Source: Plectosphaerella cucumerina
Taxonomy: Eukaryota; Ascomycota; Sordariomycetes; Glomerellales; Plectosphaerellaceae
Assembly (NCBI GenBank): GCA_020746995.1
Contig: JAGPXD010000001.1
Span: 1,116,001 to 1,180,000 of the forward strand
Length of the DNA stretch: 64,000 nucleotides
Reading direction: 5' to 3'
In this document: positions 30,492-41,056 of the stretch, in pieces
Layout of the letters: each line of letters starts with the position of its first letter
Position numbering within the stretch: the first letter of the stretch is position 1
Made by a program: the position numbers and the translations under genes
The notes under the pieces: model-generated
Databases searched by the model: none
The model's input: only the letters and a program-made list of their open reading frames with translations
What the model was told of the DNA's origin: nothing

Positions 30492-31337
30492 CTACGCCTC
30501 GGGCTTCAGCTCAATCCAGAGCTCGACGCCCTCGGCCAATTCACCGCCAATGGTCCTGGGCTCGGTGCCCCGCTCGGTCAGGATGGTCAGCTTGATCTTC
30601 TCCTTGCCCTCTGCCACACCAGCATCAACACCAACGCGAAGCTCACTCGCCGAACCCTCGGGCACCGCGAGGTCCCAAGCCTTCTTGCCGTTCCCGGCGT
30701 CACGGCCCTCAGCGCCTTGAATGAAGCCATAGACATCGCGCGCCTCCTCAGATGCGACTGTGACATCAACGGCCGCGACACCCTTGGCCCCAGAGGGATG
30801 CTTCACATTCCCCGGCTCGCCATAAGGCACACGCAGATCCCGCGGCGTACGATCAAGACACCAAAAAGGCAGTTCCCCCGGCGTGAGCGCCTTCACCCCA
30901 TCAGCCGCCGAAGCAAAGGAAATAGCCCACCGGATATCCGTGCCATCCTCCTGCGTACGACCGCCCGCCGAAGGGGCCGAATAGGCAACGGAGCGGGAAC
31001 CCTCAGCCACACGGGCACGGACGCGGGCGAAGCGGTCCTCGGGGGAAGATCCCGGCCCGGAACCGGCGGCGATGCTGAGGGCGTAGTCGACGAAATGGCC
31101 CTCGCGCTCACGGCCCCAGCGGTGCTGGACGCGCGAGTCGGGGGTGACGTGGGGGAGGAAGGCGATGAGCTCGAGGTAGGTGCCGTCGGGGAAGAGGACG
31201 AGGGTGTTTGCTGTGCGGCCGTCGGCGTGGGTGCCGCCTGGGTAGAGGTGGAAGGCGGAGGAGAGCCAGGAGGGAGGGGAGAGGAGGGCGGAGTGGGGGA
31301 TGAGGATGATGAGGTGGTCGAGGAAGGGTTGGGCCAT
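30492..31337 (-). CDS. Glyoxalase-like domain protein
   Basis: 281 residues, one exon. The N-terminal MAQPFLDHLIILIPHSAL gives the first strand with a metal-ligand-type histidine (DHLIIL). HLYPGGTHADGRTANTLVLFPDGTYLELIAF follows, a typical glyoxalase_3-like strand pair with a terminal Glu ligand. Later segments include GHFVDYALS, LPFWCLDRTPRDLRVPYG and VAAVDVTV. Fungal members are about 250-300 residues and are usually annotated only by domain; the substrate is unknown. It lies tail-to-tail with the SDR gene, with 156 bases between stop codons. Confidence 0.85.
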   Translation of the reverse strand: MAQPFLDHLIILIPHSALLSPPSWLSSAFHLYPGGTHADGRTANTLVLFPDGTYLELIAFLPHVTPDSRVQHRWGREREGHFVDYALSIAAGSGPGSSPEDRFARVRARVAEGSRSVAYSAPSAGGRTQEDGTDIRWAISFASAADGVKALTPGELPFWCLDRTPRDLRVPYGEPGNVKHPSGAKGVAAVDVTVASEEARDVYGFIQGAEGRDAGNGKKAWDLAVPEGSASELRVGVDAGVAEGKEKIKLTILTERGTEPRTIGGELAEGVELWIELKPEA

Positions 31338-31672
31338 GGTTGCGTTGGTGGTGTTTGTGTGGTGGTGGTTTGGGAGGAGAGGGAGGAGGTGATGTTTAGG
31401 GGTTGGGGTTTTGGAGTTTACCTAGGTACGCTATAGGGGGCGGAGGACCTGATTTGGGGGCGTGAGATGAGGCGACGCCCCGCTGTGATGGTGTCATTGC
31501 AACTTCACCCACTTCATCCCCTCGAGCGGCCCCATGCCGACTACTATCAATCACGACAGGCATTTTGTCACGCAGTAGTTCATGGCATCTCTCGCATTTC
31601 AAGCCACTATTATTTACTACCTAGGCACATCTCCAGAATGAAAAGACCCCAGTGAGCAAAGAAGACACACGT
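31338..31672. other. Intergenic: promoter of glyoxalase-like gene and 3' flank of CFEM gene
   Basis: 335 bases between two minus-strand genes; no feature stands out. Confidence 0.5.
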
Positions 31673-33597
31673 CTACATCAGGGCAACGGCGAAGAGCAGG
31701 GCCGCCACGAGGCTACCCGACGAAACGAGAGCCAGACGTCCCGAACCGGCTGTGGGGACGACCTCCGGCTGAGTGACGGAGGGGCTGTCGGGAGATGTCG
31801 CCGGCTTGGTGGACAGGGTTGAGGGAGGAGGCACGGGCGAGGGCTCCGGCTGCTCTTGGCCCGGCTGGCTGTGGCCGGGCTGGCTGGGGCCGGGCTGGTG
31901 AGGCGGGCTGGGCTCGGGGTGGCCTGATTGGCCTGGCTTGGTCGGGTGGTCGTCGGTGGGAGGAGGAGCGGGATATCCGGGGTTGGTTTCAACCGGAGGA
32001 GGCTGAGGGTGTCCGGGAATGGTCTCGACGGGGGGAGGCTGGGGGTAGCCAGGGTTGGTCTCGACCGGAGGATGAGGAGGATAGACGGCAGTGGTGTCGT
32101 CGGGGCAAGGCGAGGTCTCACCAGCGGGAGGTGGAGGAGGAGGGTAGTAAGGAGTCTCAGTCTCCTCTGGGCATGGCGTGGTCTCGCTGGGGTGCGGGCC
32201 TCCATCGGTAGGCTTTCCGGTAGGTTCACCGGTCGGTTCACCAGTCGGCTCATCCGTGGTGGTAGCAGCATCACACTCGGTGGTGCCGGGGATAGGGGGC
32301 GCGGTGGCACAGGCGCAGACCGAGTCGGCGCCCTCGATGACGCCCGGGACGGACTCGGCTGGGCAACCGGCGAGGACGCAGGGGATGAGGAGCTGGGAGA
32401 GGCTGGCGCGGGCTTCGGGCTGGCACTGGCAGGCGTAGTCGTCGACGCCGCAGCCGACGCCCGGGGCGGCGGAAGAGAAGCACGACTGGGCGCAGACGGG
32501 GACTGCGGAGGTGGCGACGGGGCCGCACTCGGAGGTCCTGTCGGGGCCGAGGGAGCAGGAGACGGGGGGCTCGGTGGGTTCAGCGGAGGGTTCGGCCGAA
32601 GGCTCGGCGGAAGGTTCAGCAGATGGTTCCGCAGACGGCTCAGCGGAAGGCTCAGCGGAGGGCTCGGCCGAGGGCTCGACTGAAGGCTCAGCAGACGGCT
32701 CGACTGAAGGCTCAGCAGAAGGCTCCGCGCTGGGCTCGACCGATGGCTCGGCAGACGGGCAGGGCGTCGACGGGTTCTCAGACACGCAGGCACAGAGACC
32801 CTCAACATCCGCCAGCAAGTCATCAAGATCGCCATCAGCAGTGCAACCGCCCAGGACGCAACCAAAGGCAGCCTCCTGCAGCGGCACCCAGTTGGCACAC
32901 ATGCAGGCGTAGTCATCAGCAGCGCAGCCTCCAACACTGGCAGCAGCATCAACGATGCACTGCCTTCCACAAGGGTTGACGCTCTCGCCAAGGGCGTTGC
33001 AGGGGGACTCTCCGGGCACGCAGCCTCCAGGGGGCGAGGTGGCCGTTGGGCCGGGGCCGGCCGTTGTGGTGGTCGGCGGCAGGGGGGGCGCGTCGGTGGT
33101 GGTGACGACGGGAGGAGCAGAGGAAGAGGCGAGAGTGCTGGTGGGTGTCGGGGGGTTGCGGACGCAGTTGCAGACGGAGGCGCCGGCGTTGATGGCGCTT
33201 TCGACGGCGGCGACGTTGGGGAGGCAGGCGCCCAGGACGCAGTTGGCGGCGCGGTTCTGGATGGCGGCCGATGAGGTTGGGTCGCAGCGGCCTGGGGGTG
33301 TTAGGAGAGGAAGTAGATGAGGAAGAAAGGGGTGGAAGATAGGGGTTAGGGGTTATGAGAGGAGGAAAGGGGGAGACGTACACTCAAGGTCGAGGCCGTT
33401 GGTGCATCCCACGGCCGAGGCGGCGGAGAGGATGCAGCTGGTCTATCATCACAGGTCAGTTTCTTTTTCTTCTCACTTCCTCCGGAAGTACTCACAGCGC
33501 AAGCAGGGAAGAGAGTCGTCAGGGTCGCGCAGGCCGAGACCTGTGCGGCGGCACGGGCGGCGAGGCCCACGGCCGCAAGGGCGAGGGAGGACTTCAT
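31673..33597 (-). CDS. GPI-anchored cell-wall protein with three CFEM domains
   Basis: Exons 33597-33496, 33442-33382 and 33291-31673 give 593 residues. After a signal peptide (MKSSLALAAVGLAARAAAQ) come three cysteine-rich CFEM modules. The first (about 22-95) is split by both introns and contains FPACATSCILSAASAVGC and LECRCD. The second is about 135-205 (CGRQCIVDAAASVGGCAADDYACMCA) and the third about 265-335 (VPVCAQSCFSSAAPGVGCGVDDYACQC). Modules 2 and 3 have the aspartate of the DDYACxC heme-binding face; module 1 has Gly-Leu-Asp-Leu-Glu instead. A run of SAEPS/SVEPS pentamers separates modules 2 and 3, and a Pro-rich stalk follows. The last ~22 residues are a hydrophobic GPI signal after a small-residue omega region. 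CFEM proteins capture heme or iron, or act in adhesion and host interaction. Confidence 0.88.
32555..32765 (-). repeat. Tandem SAEPS/SVEPS codon repeat in the CFEM gene
   Basis: Roughly 15-bp units, about 14 copies, encoding Ser-Ala/Val-Glu-Pro-Ser pentamers between CFEM modules 2 and 3. Copies differ mostly at third codon positions, so the array is old enough to have drifted. Confidence 0.85.
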
Positions 33598-35770
33598 CTT
33601 GAACGATCGACTTGTGTGCGTGCAAACGAGGGAAACGAGTGGTTTGCTGAAGCTGGGAGCGAACGTCGGGGAAGAGCTGCTGGCTAGAGAAGGGAGGAAG
33701 GAGAAGGCGAGGTAGGCTGGACGAGGACATTGCCCATATATCCTCGCCTCCTCTCGCCAGCTGTGCTGTGCCGCAGGCTCGACAACGCCTTGGAAAGATG
33801 GCCGGGGCCCTTGTTGGTGACGATGCCCGGTCTTTCACATGATGGTTGGGTTGGGCTCGGCTCCGTGAGCCGTGGGAGTCAGGGCGTGTTGTTGCTTTGC
33901 ACCCGGCCGGATCGGGGTGGCACGGCCGGGACTATTGGGCCAACGGTCTGCTTGGAGGTGACATGGCATGGCGGCGCTGTCACATTGCAGGAAAGGATGG
34001 GCGGATACGAGGGGTGTGTACTGGAAGGAGGACATGTTGGGCTGCGCGGGAAATCAGGGAAAGACGTACTGGGCGTGGTGCAGCAGGAGGATTCTAGACT
34101 TCCGAGGGCGGGCAGAGGAGAGAGAGAGACGGCGGTGATGGTCTCGAGATGCAAGGGTGGGATCGGGCGAGGGGGGGCGTGGTCACGTTCTGGGAAGGGC
34201 ATGGGTCTGTGAGCCGGGATGCGCGTTGGCGATGTCACGTAGGATGTCATTGTCAGCGACATCACGGGGAGGATAGAGGGGATCAGCCCTGCTCGGCATC
34301 GAGACTTTGGTTCCTTCAACTGAGAATTCGAACCTCGTCACTGTCAGTAGTGAGTTGGACATCGCCATCTATCGTTGTGCACTCAGTCCCGAGCCGCGAA
34401 TTGCGCAATCAGCAGCTGGGTAAGGGGACATGCCCAAGAAATGAACAAACCCCTTTCCCGCTCCTCCATTGCATGTTGGTTGTTGGTCCTCAGCTCAATT
34501 CCATGTGCCCTGCCCAGGCGACGTCCACATGCTTGCCCCCCCTTTCCATGACCTCCCCTCGAGCGGACCTCGGCCGAGCAGCATCAGACCACTCAGAGGC
34601 AGGCTTTTCTCAAAGCAAGCCGCCCAAAAAGGAAAAGAGAGGTAATACGGGCCCGGGGTGCGAAAGCGGACCCCTGTAAAGTGCGGAGGTGAGATGAGAT
34701 GGGGGAAGCGGTCGACGTCGATGTTTCCTGCGGTTGGCCTCAAGGGGCGGATGGCCCTGGCCCCTTGGATTAGGGGGGCAGCCCTGGGGCACGCACGGCT
34801 TGGGGAAATCGCGGGGAACCCCTGCTTGCCGCCGAGCTGGCTTCCGACAACCCTGGTCGGTCTTGGACGGGGAGACGGGCGAGCGAGCCTCTTTGGGAGA
34901 TGGTGGTCAGGGCGGTGGCCGGATGGGGGAGGGGGCATATTTGCCGGGCTGGCAGGGCGCAGGACGCAGGGAGGGAGGGGAGGGGAGGTAGGACGAGGAC
35001 AGGGGAGTGGCTGGGGAGAAATGAAGAGTGCTTGGTTCAAGTTGTTCCTCTGGGATGGTGTGCAGGCAGAGACCATCGTTTGCCTGGCAGCTTGGGTATG
35101 CTGTCATCGTTCTGGCGCGAGGAATAGACTCGATGGACGAAGCCTGTGCTCTTGGCACTGATCGCGAACCATTTCGTGGTGCTCTTCTCTCAAGGTGGAC
35201 GTACCCAGGTTGAGGTGAGGTCGAAGGACGCCGTGGCTGCTTGCCCCTGAACTCTGTTCACCCCTCCACCGCCACCGCACATCATGACTACGATGCAGCC
35301 GCCACGGCTTCTCACGGGCTTGCCCCTGACACAAGAGGCTTTCGCAACGAAGACGTCTCCACGAGGAAATCTCATGCGCCTCATCACCGCCACCATCTCT
35401 CTCCCCCTCGATCGACACGAACATATGCCGAGCCACATCTCCATCGTCAGAATCTGTGTGGCACAATGTGGCCATCAAGCACATGATCCTCGATGTCCAG
35501 GCTCGTGTCGAGACCAGCATCACGATGGAAGACGGTCTTAGTGCGCTACGGCGTCGCCACCCTTCGTGAATCAAGTCGACATGACACCAATAACAAGACA
35601 GCCCCGCGAAGCGTCTTAAGTGCAGAAAGTATCTCAAGATCAATAGATACTGCATCATATAAGAAAGCAGATGGCGTGCTTCCATAACCTCCAGATAAAG
35701 CCAACTTGAAGCAAGGACCAGACTCCGAGCTCATCCTAAGCTCCGTCCCGTCCTGTCCCGCTCCGTCACC
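33598..35770. promoter_or_regulatory. 2.2 kb divergent intergenic region between CFEM and WSC genes
   Basis: Both promoters of the head-to-head surface-protein genes lie here. TATA-like elements are visible near each gene (minus strand about 33741-33736; plus strand 35658-35663). Short ORFs on both strands have no motif. Confidence 0.55.
35658..35663 (+). promoter_or_regulatory. TATA-like element of the WSC gene
   Basis: TATAAG, 113 bases upstream of the ATG at 35771. Confidence 0.4.
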
Positions 35771-38270
35771 ATGGCCTCTTTCACCCTCCGGGCCGCCCTC
35801 GCCGCCTCGGCCGTGCTGCTCGCCCAGCCAGCCGCGGCCTGGAACACCGAATATCCCGCCTGTCCCAGCCCCTTCACCCCCTTCGTCTACAAGGGCTGCT
35901 ACGCCGACCCGGTCCAGAAGGGCCTCGTCTTCCGCTCCACCGTGCCCTCAGACGACATGACCGTCGAGAAGTGCAACGCCATCTGCAAGGGTAAGTCAAC
36001 CTCACTCAGAAGCATACAGCCCGCTGACCCCTCCAGGAAACAACTTCAAGTACTCCGGCCTCGAGTACTACGGCATTTGCTACTGCGGCAACGTCCTCAA
36101 CGCCGACGCCGCGGACAGCGAGGCAAACTGCAACACCGCCTGCGCCGGTGACCCAAAGCAGACCTGCGGCGGCGATGATTACTTCTCCGTCTACAGCGAC
36201 CCAACCTTCCCCGACGCCCCCTTCGCCGTCACAGACTACGCCGACCAGGGCTGCCACACCGACCTCGTCAACGGCGGCCGCGCCCTCGGCTGGCTCGCCG
36301 ACCTGCCCTCCCAGGATATGACGCCCGCTAAGTGCCTCGACTCGTGCCACGCCGACGGGCTCCCCTACGCCGGTCTCGAGTACGGCAGCGAGTGCTGGTG
36401 CGGCACCATCCTGGCCGCCAGCAGCTTGGCCGTCGACATCGGGCAGTGCGCGAAGCCTTGCAGCGGCGCGCTCGATCTGCTCTGCGGTGATGGCAACAGG
36501 CTGTCGCTGTTCAAGGCCAAGTGGGGGTCTTCGAAGCCGTGCGGCTCCGAGACTAAGGTGAAGACCAGCACCACCAGCACGACTTCGTCCACCGCTACGG
36601 CCAAGACGACGACTACGACCCCGGTCACTACTACGGGAAAGCAGGAGCCTCCCAAGAGCACCACAGACAAGCCGGAACCTCCCAAGTCTACTACCGGAAA
36701 GCCTGAACCTCCTAAGAGCACGACGGATAAGCCTGAGCCGCCCAAGTCTACCACTGATAGACCCGAGCCTCCCAAGTCGACTACTACTGGGAAGCCTGAG
36801 CCTCCTAAGAGCACCACTGATAGGCCTGAGCCCCCAAAGTCGACGACAGACAGGCCTGAGCCGCCCAAATCGTCCACTGGCAAGCCCGAGCCACCCAAGA
36901 GCACCACCGATAAGCCTGAGCCGCCCAAGTCGACGACCGGTCGACCTGAGCCTCCCAAGAGCACAACCGACAGACCCGAACCCCCGAAGACCACCACGGA
37001 CAAGCCTGAGCCTCCCAAGACCACCACCGGGAAGCCCGAGCCCCCCAAGTCTTCAGACAAGCCCGAGCCTCCCAAGTCGTCAGAGAAGCCCGAGCCTCCC
37101 AAATCCTCGGAGAAGCCTGAGCCCCCCAAGACAACCACTAAGCCCATCGAGTCGACCCTCGTCACCACAACCAGGGGCACCGCCACCACAGCCGCTCCCC
37201 CCGTCTGTACAACCGTCGTCCCCTCCCACAACTACTGCTGCGGAGGCTGGTGCAGCCAGAACCTCCCCGACTTCGATGATCACCAGGGCTGCAAGAAGTC
37301 CCGCGCCTTCTGCCACCTCCAGACCGCAGCATGCTTCAAGTACGCCGGCTGGCCCGCCGCCTGGGAGTGCCACAAGTTCAAGCAGTGGTGCAACAGCGTC
37401 AACTCGTACTGCGACTCAGACTGCTCCACAAAGAAGGGCTCCTGCTCGCGCCACCACTGCCTCGGCCGCAACCCCCCCAAGGGCGGCCCTCCCCCCGTCA
37501 CCAAGACCGTGCCCTGCTCCCCCGGCACGACCACCACGCCCACTACCACAACCACACCTCCCGTCGTCCCCTCACCCGAGGGCCTCTGCATCCAGCCCCA
37601 AGACGAGGAGCACAACTACGGCCCGGGCAACCCCGTCGGCGGCATCGACCTCCCCATCGTCACATGCAACAACGACCGCGAGGACCACGGCAAGGGCAAC
37701 CACTTCAAGTGCTACTCGGAGCGTCAATTTGATCAGTCTCCCTCCTTCGAGCGCAAGGAGCTCTACAAGGCGTGCTCGCTGGCTTGTGTCGAGCAATACG
37801 ACCAATGTATCGAGGGCTACGCTGAGGGCGGCATTGACAAGCCGCAAAGGCGGAAGCGCAGCCTCGGTGACAAGGATAAGGACAAGGATGGCAAGGGTCG
37901 CAAGGATGACGAAGATGATGACAAGAAGGGCGGCAAGAAGGACAAAGACGGAAAGGACCGCGACGACGATGATGGCAACAAAGACCGTAAGGACAAGGAC
38001 GGAAAAGACCGCGACGACAATGACAGGAAGGATGGTAAGAAGGATAAGGATGGCAAGGGTCGCGACGGGGACAACGATGATGACGATGATGACAAAAAGG
38101 GCGGCAAGAAAGACAAGGACGACAAGAAGGATAAGGATGGTAAGGACAACAAGGATGACAAGGAGAAGAAGGCCCGCAAGAGGAGGTGCAAGATCCAGTA
38201 CGGCGACTGCATCAGCGAGAACCGCCGCGCTGAAGCCAACTCCTTCTGCCTCAAGTACGACCAGCAGTAG
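35771..38270 (+). CDS. Secreted WSC-domain protein with PEPPK repeats and charged C-terminal repeats
   Basis: Exons 35771-35990 and 36037-38270 give 817 residues. A signal peptide (MASFTLRAALAASAVLLAQPAAA) precedes two WSC carbohydrate-binding modules: about 35-130 (YKGCYADP, MTVEKCNAICKG, YSGLEYYGICYCG) and 150-245 (DQGCHTDL, MTPAKCLDSCHADG, YAGLEYGSECWCG). Next is a Thr/Lys-rich repeat of (T/S)(T/D)KPEPPKS-type units (about 280-440), which is likely extended and O-glycosylated. A cysteine-rich domain follows (about 465-545; NYCCGGWCSQNL, CHKFKQWCNSVNSYCDSDC), then a KDKDGKDRDD-type charged repeat (about 680-785) and a last Cys pair (CKIQYGDC). There is no C-terminal hydrophobic anchor, so it is secreted or wall-bound. 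A dibasic KPQRRKRS site before the charged tail could be a Kex2 cleavage site. The role is inferred as cell-wall binding. Confidence 0.85.
36640..37140 (+). repeat. Tandem PEPPK-type codon repeats in the WSC gene
   Basis: About 18 copies of a 24-30-base unit encoding Lys/Arg-Pro-Glu-Pro-Pro-Lys plus a Ser/Thr linker. Shorter six- or seven-residue units occur at the 3' end. Confidence 0.85.
37860..38175 (+). repeat. Degenerate KDKDGKD codon repeats in the WSC gene
   Basis: An AAG-GAC-GGC-rich degenerate repeat encoding alternating Lys and Asp with Gly and Arg, between the dibasic site and the final cysteines. Confidence 0.8.
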
Positions 38271-38514
38271 AGGGGCCAGACTCCGCAGGAGGGGCCTCGA
38301 CAGCGAGGTATGATTCGAGGAGGCTATGGTAGGCTCGGAGTCAATCCATGATCATACCTGGCAGGCTTCTATTCAGTTGATCGCCCTCAAGATTCCAAGC
38401 TCCCTTCCAAGCTATGTGGCACCCGCATGTGACTGAGGCTGATATCTCTTGCTGTCAAGCAAAAATACACATGCAATTGAAGTCATTTGGTCTCTCCATC
38501 GTCCAACAGGCCTG

Positions 38515-39956
38515 CTACATAGCCTTGAGCAAGTACTTCATGCCTGCCCAGTTCTCTTCGCCAGTCGGCACGATCTGATCTGCCGGCAAGACGAAGCCAC
38601 CGCCGGCCGTGTTGGTGGGACGAAGCTCCATGGCCCATGCCAGTTCCGCGCCCATGATGTCAAACGCATAGTCCATGCTGAACACCAAGTCAGTCGCGTC
38701 TCCTAAAACTCGACTTAACTCAACTACTTACCTGCCCCCGCTCGCGGCGCCGAAGAAACCACATACGGGCCCCGGAATGTACACCGTCCCGTGGACAGCG
38801 GCGATGGCGGCGGCCGTCTCGTTCGCCAGGGCCATCTGGGCATCGAGGCCCTCGACACTGGCGGAGCAGTTGCCGCCGTAGGGCAGCAGGATGAGCTGGC
38901 TGAACGAGTGCCAATCGATGAACAGGGCCACGCCCGACGGGTGGGCAGCTACGACGGTGTCGGCGTGCGCTACTATGGCGCGCATCTCGGGGGTGTCCCC
39001 TGGGGCGAGGCCGCGGAAGTTCTGGGCGCAGGGGTCAGTCGAGGCGCCGCCGGGGGTGTCCCAGAGATGAGGCCAGTTGCGGTTGAGGTCGGTGCCGATG
39101 CAGGTCAGGTTGCCGTTGGGTGGCTGGCGGTTCTTGCGCCACATGCGGTCGGTTGTCTGAGAGTAGATGAAGCCTGTTCGGAAACTATTAGACTCTTGTC
39201 GAGTTGAAGTCTTGGGGCTGCTGACCATCTGGGTTCACGACGGGGATGATGTGGAAGTCGTACGAATCGAGGAGCCAGCTCGCCTCGGAGTCTTCCTTCA
39301 AATAGCCCGAGATGAGCTGGTACGCGATGTACTCGACGGTCTGGTCATGAGGGTCAGCAGAGGTCTTGCGTGTCAGTCTCGGCACATACCATGGTGGCAA
39401 TCCACTCGCGGGCATGAGTGGTGGCATGCCAGTACACAGCCGGCTTGCTGCCGGGGCCGTCAGCGCCCCAGAGGTGGATGCCGCTGATGTCTCGGCCTTC
39501 GAAGGACTTGCCGATGGTGAAGAGCTTCGAGTTGTCAGGGAACGCCTGGTGCAGATCCCGAGTGAAGTTGAGATGGTCTTCGTATGGATGGTAAGAGTTG
39601 AACCAATCTGTGCTGGGTAGACCTGCCCGACAAGCATCGTCCTTGCCTGAGTAGGGCGTGAGATCGCCCTCGAGGGCGAGGTCGGCTCCAAGATCATCGT
39701 GGACAACACTGTGGCTAAGGCCGAGAGCCTCGAACGCGGCGATGTCATCGGGGGCGACGGCCAGGTCGATGTGGTCGCCCGTTTCGTGGCTCAGATCGAC
39801 CGTGTGAAGGCTGGAGATCTTCTCCAGTAGCGAAGAGTCCCCGTGCGTGTCAATGTTGACGACTTTGTAGCCATGGTACGAGACGAACTCGCCCCGAGGG
39901 GCAAGCCGGTCGGCGACAACCAGGGGCAGAATGAGGGTCAGAGCGTGGGACCTCAT
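38515..39956 (-). CDS. Secreted M14 zinc carboxypeptidase (carboxypeptidase A-like)
   Basis: Exons 39956-39390, 39340-39226, 39173-38732 and 38677-38515 give 428 residues. A signal peptide (MRSHALTLILPLVVA) and a propeptide (about 20-105) precede the catalytic domain. Zinc ligands His181 and Glu184 are in THAREWIA. Later come NPDGFIYSQTTDRMWRKNRQ, which spans intron 2, and DLNRNWP with the substrate-binding Asn-Arg. The third zinc ligand is the His in FIDWHSFSQLILLPYG, and the catalytic Glu is in WAMELRP. It would release C-terminal hydrophobic residues from extracellular peptides after propeptide removal. The acceptor of intron 2 (CGAACAG, ending at 39174) is downstream of an earlier in-frame AG; I chose it because it restores the conserved NPDGF. 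An upstream in-frame ATG (39974) would disturb the signal peptide, so 39956 is preferred. Confidence 0.92.
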
Positions 39957-41056
39957 GACAACGGTCGTTTGCAAGATGTGAAGACTGAGGGTTTCTTCGA
40001 GGGAGATCAGCGTCTTTTACAATTGACAGAACCAGGTGCCAAGTGCCGTGACCTTGTCCGCTTGCTCTAGGAGAGTGGCACAGGCTTTCTCGAAGTTGCA
40101 GTGAGCCGACGGCATCATCCGTTCTCGCCTGCAGCTAAAGTGTCAACAGAGGTTGTGATGGTTGGATGCCAATGGCTTGAGCTTGGCATGATGCCCGAAA
40201 AGCCAGCTCGCGAGTCATGGAGATGCTGTTGGTACGCTGTACCTGGGGATTCCCGGGGCGTACTAGTAGAAGGCAGGGATCAGACGGAAACAGGAGGTAC
40301 CCGAACACTCCGAATCCGAATGATGGACCAAGTATACCTACCTAATGATCACGGGATTCGGGGCCGAAAAGTGTGTGTGCATCCGAATGCCCGACTTTCG
40401 TCTGCTCAAGATGCATCGGAACTAGCCTTTTCCACTCCCAGCGACTCTGGCTCGTTTTTTCGTCTTCCTGAGATCAAGGTCATAACTGGTTCGGTAGGCG
40501 GCGGAAGTTGATGCACCCTGGCCCGAGACCTGCTGCATCCAGCGTACCTTCATGAAGCATTGAGTCAATGGCTTCTCAGTCCTGACAAAGAGCCCCCCTG
40601 GCTCCATTCAAGATGAATCAAGTACCCGTACAACTTCTATGACCAGACCCCTAGGCCAACCAAGAACGGCTGTTAGAATTACTCGATGATCATATCTTTA
40701 CTCGGCAGTTGGAAGCTTCACCCTCGGTAGTTAGGGTCACTGACCGACGAGTGCCTGACATTGGTTGTCCCGCCGAAGTCTTCCAAGTCAATCACATCTT
40801 GTGAGCCATGCCCTTCATATCCTGAAAATCATCGCAGTTCTGTTCTTCTGACACTATTCCGACTCGCTTCTTTTCGAATGAAAGGGGGTCCGTATCGCCA
40901 TGACACCATGCAATAGATCGGCACAACCGCTGAGGGTGAAATCAATTGAGAAGCTACCACGCTGTCATGGCAGCAAGTCCTGGGAACCCCGGCCCTCTTT
41001 GGTACGCTGCTCTCAACGTAAGTACTGCTCACCAGGACAAGCAAAGCATAGTCCAT
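39957..41056. other. Intergenic between carboxypeptidase and SPT3-like genes
   Basis: The carboxypeptidase promoter and the 3' flank of the SPT3-like gene, both minus strand. Open frames here are short and without motifs. Confidence 0.5.
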
